This document shows, piece by piece, positions 60,684-64,000 of a stretch of 64,000 nucleotides of DNA (position 1 is its first letter; every line of letters starts with the position of its first letter). A model generated the notes under the pieces. It searched no databases, was not told where the DNA came from, and saw only the letters and a list, made by a program, of their open reading frames with translations. Made by a program: the position numbers and the translations under genes. Origin of the DNA: Ignavibacteria bacterium RIFOXYB12_FULL_35_14 (GTDB lineage Bacteria; Bacteroidota; Ignavibacteria; Ignavibacteriales; Ignavibacteriaceae); assembly GCA_001803045.1 (NCBI GenBank), contig MHAR01000053.1, forward strand, positions 1-64,000. The letters are read 5' to 3'.

Positions 60684-61388
60684 TCAATAAAGATAAAATG
60701 ATAGCACGAACTGTGAACCAAACATCAATAAACCAAATAAGATTCCCATCACGATAGCACAAAATACATTTTTAGTTAAAGTGTATGAAGCCATAATCGC
60801 TAAAAAGAATGTCCATACTACAAGTAAGAGTTCAAGCACAAGCATTATGTATGCAACTGTTTCTTTGATAATAAAAGGCGAGGGATTATTGGAAAACAGA
60901 TATTCCCCGAAAAAAATTAACTCCAGTGGAAAAAATATTGCCAGCGCAAAAATATTTGGAATTAAAGAATAGGATAAAATAGAGAAGATATCTTTTACTC
61001 TGGTTACTAAACCTGATATTTGATTGGTAATTTTAATCAGAAGAGAGAATAATGATATTATCACCACAACTGACAAAAGCAATATCAAATAATTTCTAAT
61101 TATATTAGCCGAGGATAAATTTGTTAGAGGATTCGTCAGAAAAAAGAAAATAGTATTTAAATAAAACTTAAATGACGCAATCAGAATTATAAATACTATG
61201 AAATTCTTTTGTTCGGAATAAATGATCTTAGTAAAACCATTTTTAGGGCTTTCAATAAGTTGTTCCAGCAGCTTCCAAAGATCGAGGTTGTAAACTCGTT
61301 CACGAAGATACGACTTACAATTCCGGCAAGTTAATTCATGGAATGGATTTAGAGTTTGGCAATTCTTGCAGACCATTTCATTTTTCAT
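60684..61388 (-). CDS. Yip1-like membrane protein with N-terminal zinc ribbon
   Basis: A 234-residue protein. Residues 7-24 hold a two-CxxC zinc ribbon (CKNCQTLNPFHELTCRNC), followed by a linker and five hydrophobic segments in the last 170 residues, the Yip1 arrangement. The function in bacteria is unknown. The LYNLD-like segment and a helix before the first membrane segment are also usual in the family. It overlaps the DUF5683 gene by 4 nt. Confidence 0.78.
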   Translation of the reverse strand: MKNEMVCKNCQTLNPFHELTCRNCKSYLRERVYNLDLWKLLEQLIESPKNGFTKIIYSEQKNFIVFIILIASFKFYLNTIFFFLTNPLTNLSSANIIRNYLILLLSVVVIISLFSLLIKITNQISGLVTRVKDIFSILSYSLIPNIFALAIFFPLELIFFGEYLFSNNPSPFIIKETVAYIMLVLELLLVVWTFFLAIMASYTLTKNVFCAIVMGILFGLLMFGSQFVLSFYLY

Positions 61389-61909
61389 CGTAAGTTAATT
61401 CTTAAATTTAGTCTTGGCTGTCCTGTTAAAAAATCCTCATCAACGCTAAAATCAAAAAGCTGAGCATCAACGTATGCGTCAACAAGGTTAAGTATGTAAG
61501 TTAAGCCCATATAAATTGTGAAGACATCTCTTTGGTCGCGATAAAACGTTCGTAAGGTTCGATAATCTTCATCACTGGTTTGAATGTATAAATCTCTATT
61601 TTCTTTATAGCTATTATTGTTTTGAACCCAATTATAAACAAACCATCCTGATAACGCCCAAAATATGGGTGCTTTCCAATATGATTCATTATAAATTTGT
61701 CCCGCACCGGGAATCACTGCACTCATTAAAACAGCTGTCCATGGTGATTTAGTTGACACAAAAACAGAATCGCTTTTTACGGGTTTATCTTCTGCATTTT
61801 CGATTTGAGCAAACGCAGCGTTGAAGAAAATTAAAACGAAGAAAAATGTTTTAATGATATGATTTATTGATGATTTCGAAGAGTTCAAATAATCTTTCCA
61901 ATTCATCAT
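61385..61909 (-). CDS. DUF5683 domain-containing exported protein
   Basis: About 174 residues. A signal peptide-like stretch (IIKTFFFVLIFFNAAFAQ) is followed by KSPWTAVLMSAVIPGAGQIYN and a helical region with WKAPIFWALSG and GLTYILNLVDAYVDAQLFDF, the DUF5683 pattern common in Bacteroidota. Function unknown. The ATG at 61909 gives about 20 residues before the hydrophobic core and overlaps parB by 59 nt, unusually long; a TTG at 61888 would reduce the overlap to 38 nt. Confidence 0.82.
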   Translation of the reverse strand: MMNWKDYLNSSKSSINHIIKTFFFVLIFFNAAFAQIENAEDKPVKSDSVFVSTKSPWTAVLMSAVIPGAGQIYNESYWKAPIFWALSGWFVYNWVQNNNSYKENRDLYIQTSDEDYRTLRTFYRDQRDVFTIYMGLTYILNLVDAYVDAQLFDFSVDEDFLTGQPRLNLRINLR

Positions 61910-62798
61910 TTGAGTAATATTCAATTGTAATCTCACCGGAACCATCTTGCCTTTGACGGCAGTTTACTTTTGTTCCGAATACGCTGCGGAGTCTCGCCTC
62001 AACATCCTTAATGTTAGCCGATTTGATAATTAAATGCGCTGTGTTGTTTATTGATTTGCGTATTGTTCCATTAGCCGAAGTTAATTTCTTCATCAACTGT
62101 TCAACTTTTCTAACAGATAAATTCCCCTCTAATATTTTCTTTAATGCTTCAAGTTGAAGCTCTGGTGTCGGTAAATTAATCATTGCACGAGCATGACCTG
62201 CGGTTATCTCTTCCTTAATTAAACTATCCTGAATTTCTTTTGGAAGTCTTAACAATCGTATTGTATTTGCAATTGTAGTTCTATCCTTACCAACTTTGTC
62301 TGCTATCTGTTCCTGTGTCAGATGACATTCATCCATAAGTCGCTTGTAGGCAAGTCCAATTTCAATGGGATTTAGTTTTTCCCGTTGAATATTTTCAATC
62401 AATGCTAATGCAAGCATTGCCTCATCACTATCGACTTTAATTATATATGCAGGAATTTCTTTGTAGCCAATTTCATAACAGGCTTTTAATCTTCTTTCAC
62501 CAGAAATCATCTGATAACGGAAAGGTGCAATTCTTCTAACAGTAACCGGTTGAATTAGCCCATTAGATAAAATAGACTTTTTTAATTCTTCAAATGCTTC
62601 GGGTTCAAAATGAATTCTGGGCTGAAAAGGATTTGGTGAAATAGAATCTATAGGAATTTTGGCAAGAATATCATTCTGTTTACCGTCATCCTTTTTAACT
62701 TCAGCATAATCAGCTGCTCGATCATCGGCAGGCGGATAATTTTGTTGTTTAATCAGCGCGTCTAATCCTCTGCCAAGACCTGTTTTTAACTTGTTCAT
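61851..62798 (-). CDS. parB: Chromosome partitioning protein ParB
   Basis: A 315-residue ParB/Spo0J. The CTPase/ParB domain has SISPNPFQPRIHFEPE and MISGERRLKACYEIG (GERRxRA box), followed by the helix-turn-helix region LTQEQIADKVGKDRTTIANTIRLL and a C-terminal dimerisation domain. It would load at parS sites near the origin and interact with ParA and SMC. It begins 1 nt downstream of the parA stop. scpA and scpB of the same segregation pathway are encoded elsewhere in this window. Confidence 0.96.
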   Translation of the reverse strand: MNKLKTGLGRGLDALIKQQNYPPADDRAADYAEVKKDDGKQNDILAKIPIDSISPNPFQPRIHFEPEAFEELKKSILSNGLIQPVTVRRIAPFRYQMISGERRLKACYEIGYKEIPAYIIKVDSDEAMLALALIENIQREKLNPIEIGLAYKRLMDECHLTQEQIADKVGKDRTTIANTIRLLRLPKEIQDSLIKEEITAGHARAMINLPTPELQLEALKKILEGNLSVRKVEQLMKKLTSANGTIRKSINNTAHLIIKSANIKDVEARLRSVFGTKVNCRQRQDGSGEITIEYYSNDELERLFELFEIINKSYH

Positions 62799-62799
62799 C

Positions 62800-63576
62800 T
62801 TAATTTTCGGTTATTAAAGTTGAATTCCTTAATAATAATTCTGATGCGAGCGACATATAATTTTTTGATCCGGAAGAAACAGCATCATAAAGAATTACTG
62901 GTTTACCAAAGCTTGGCGCTTCCGATATTCTCACGTTACGGTGTATAATTGTATTAAAGACCTTCTCACCAAAATATTTTTTAACTTCATCGGCAACCTG
63001 GTGTGAGAGACGTAATCTTGTGTCAAACATAGTTAATAATACACCCTCTATCTGAAGGTTTTTATTGAAGTGCTGCCTGACAATATTCACAGTATTTAAA
63101 AGCTGACCTAGTCCCTCAAGAGCAAAATACTCACATTGAACTGGAATTAAAACCGAATCAGAAGCAGAAAGTGCGTTCAATGTTAGGATTCCTAATGATG
63201 GAGGGCAATCAATAATAATATATTCATATTTATCTCTAGTTTCTTCTAGTGCAGATTTTAACAAGCTCTCACGATATGGCATTTCGACCATTTCAATTTC
63301 AGCACCAACCAAATTTATATTTGACGGAAGAATATCTAAATAAGGCATGAATGAGTTAATGATAACATCATTCATTTTCAGTTGACCAATCAATACTTCG
63401 TAAACAGATGGCGAATGATTACTAATATCTAGACCGGACGAAGAATTTGCCTGAGGATCAGTATCAATAAGAAGGGTTTTCTTCTCTGCGGCTGCTAATG
63501 AAGATGACAGATTTATGGCTGTTGTTGTTTTACCAACACCTCCCTTTTGATTTGCGATGGAAATTACTTTTGACAC
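62800..63576 (-). CDS. parA: Chromosome partitioning ATPase ParA (Soj)
   Basis: A 258-residue deviant Walker ATPase. [19 protein letters not shown] contains both the signature Lys11 and the P-loop Lys; [12 protein letters not shown] and [13 protein letters not shown] are Walker A' and B. No N-terminal extension is present, so it is of the chromosomal Soj type. The start is a GTG at 63576, fixed by the conserved N-terminus, with AGAAGAAC upstream. Confidence 0.96.
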   Translation of the reverse strand: MSKVISIANQKGGVGKTTTAINLSSSLAAAEKKTLLIDTDPQANSSSGLDISNHSPSVYEVLIGQLKMNDVIINSFMPYLDILPSNINLVGAEIEMVEMPYRESLLKSALEETRDKYEYIIIDCPPSLGILTLNALSASDSVLIPVQCEYFALEGLGQLLNTVNIVRQHFNKNLQIEGVLLTMFDTRLRLSHQVADEVKKYFGEKVFNTIIHRNVRISEAPSFGKPVILYDAVSSGSKNYMSLASELLLRNSTLITEN

Positions 63577-63659
63577 TCTATAATGTTCTTCTTGTTAGCT
63601 GTAATATTATAAATAAAAATAAATTTAATTTCATAAAAAATAAAAATTAAAATACTAAA

Positions 63660-64000
63660 CTAAAGTATAATCTCCTCTCCAAATTTTAGTACTTTGCATG
63701 AAATTCCTTTAGCCTCAACTATTTTTTTGAATTCATTTGGATCGGCATTAATTACAGGGAATGTGTTATAATGCATTGGTATTGCAACTTTAGGATTTAC
63801 CAATTCTGCGGCTTTCACTGCATCGGTTATTCCCATTGTAAAATTATCCCCGATTGGCAGAAGCATATAATCAATTGGTGTCATCTCTCCAATAAGTTTC
63901 ATATCGTAAAATAATCCAGTGTCCCCGGTATGATATACATTCTTATTTTCAACTGATAAAACTACTCCGGAAGGTTCGCCGGTATATTGATTATCGGGAG
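63660..64000 (-). CDS. Metal-dependent hydrolase, metallo-beta-lactamase fold (UPF0173), 5' end missing
   Basis: The 3' half (about 113 codons) of a gene that runs off the end of the window. The frame is open to base 64000 and includes VYHTGDTGLFYDMKLIGE, upstream of the first internal Met, with the metal-binding His and Asp, and IPMHYNTFPVI near the C-terminus with the last His ligand. This matches the UPF0173 family of MBL-fold hydrolases (about 225 residues), whose substrate is unknown. It ends 83 nt before parA and is transcribed in the same direction. Confidence 0.88.
   Translation of the reverse strand, partial: PDNQYTGEPSGVVLSVENKNVYHTGDTGLFYDMKLIGEMTPIDYMLLPIGDNFTMGITDAVKAAELVNPKVAIPMHYNTFPVINADPNEFKKIVEAKGISCKVLKFGEEIIL

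Noticed and set aside
1-64000. CRISPR arrays, prophage, restriction or toxin-antitoxin systems
   Set aside because: No regularly spaced repeats, phage structural genes or defence families were seen; the HNH protein is of the housekeeping stand-alone type and the tyrosine recombinase is the topA-linked Xer type.

Overview
The window looks like chromosome of a low-GC member of the Bacteroidota/Chlorobi group, most likely the class Ignavibacteria. The main signs are a giant subtilisin with a type IX secretion C-terminal sorting domain, a TonB receptor of the carboxypeptidase-regulatory type, the Bacteroidota form of YbeY, and adjacent HPF and HprK genes. Against a classical Bacteroidota assignment, many genes carry true Shine-Dalgarno sequences (GGAGG/AGGAGG) and several candidate promoters are of the TTGAC-17-TANNNT kind. 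The assignment is inferred from families and signals; no rRNA gene is present.

Layout. 1-9.3 kb: three cation-coupled membrane transporters (sodium:solute symporter, Kup potassium uptake, NhaD-like antiporter), a secreted phosphodiesterase-type lipoprotein, an SDR enzyme and an ExbB-ExbD-ExbD cluster ending at a good terminator. 9.3-14.7 kb: YqeY, CvpA, MutS2, and a biotin carboxylase/biotin carrier pair. 14.7-19.5 kb: an accessory, scar-rich stretch with a FadL-type gene remnant, a lipoprotein, a TonB receptor, a dispersed-type stem-loop and a 56-bp duplicate of part of the biotin carrier gene. 19.5-38 kb: mostly housekeeping operons: ssb, CNNM/CBS protein, MlaD-like protein, gamma-glutamyltransferase, acpS, HNH protein, then trpS-scpA-scpB-rluB-dacB-lysS, followed by envelope genes (DUF2279, glycosyltransferase, Wzi-like, CtpA protease, DUF3108) and a gamma carbonic anhydrase. 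38-48 kb: ybeY, topA-xer, hpf-hprK, LytM peptidase, DUF2795, holB, thiolase and 3-hydroxyacyl-CoA dehydrogenase.

At about 48 kb the coding strand switches. The minus-strand half holds ftsY, pgsA, the 1410-residue subtilisin and purF in one overlapping run, then tRNA-Pro(GGG) fused end to end to a MerR gene, a HAD phosphatase-aroQ-two-unknowns operon, a lone plus-strand Ppx/GppA gene, nadB, a Yip1-like protein, DUF5683, parB-parA and the 3' part of a metallo-beta-lactamase-fold hydrolase cut by the window edge.

I found no CRISPR array, prophage, toxin-antitoxin, defence island or biosynthetic cluster. The best candidates for something undescribed are non-coding: a 471-bp element with 31-bp terminal inverted repeats just upstream of kup, built as two mirrored repeat units, and a hairpin-rich 250-bp intergenic region before ybeY. 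The two share a 14-nt core and a second motif at similar spacing, and the second has its own candidate promoter placed to start transcription at the first hairpin.
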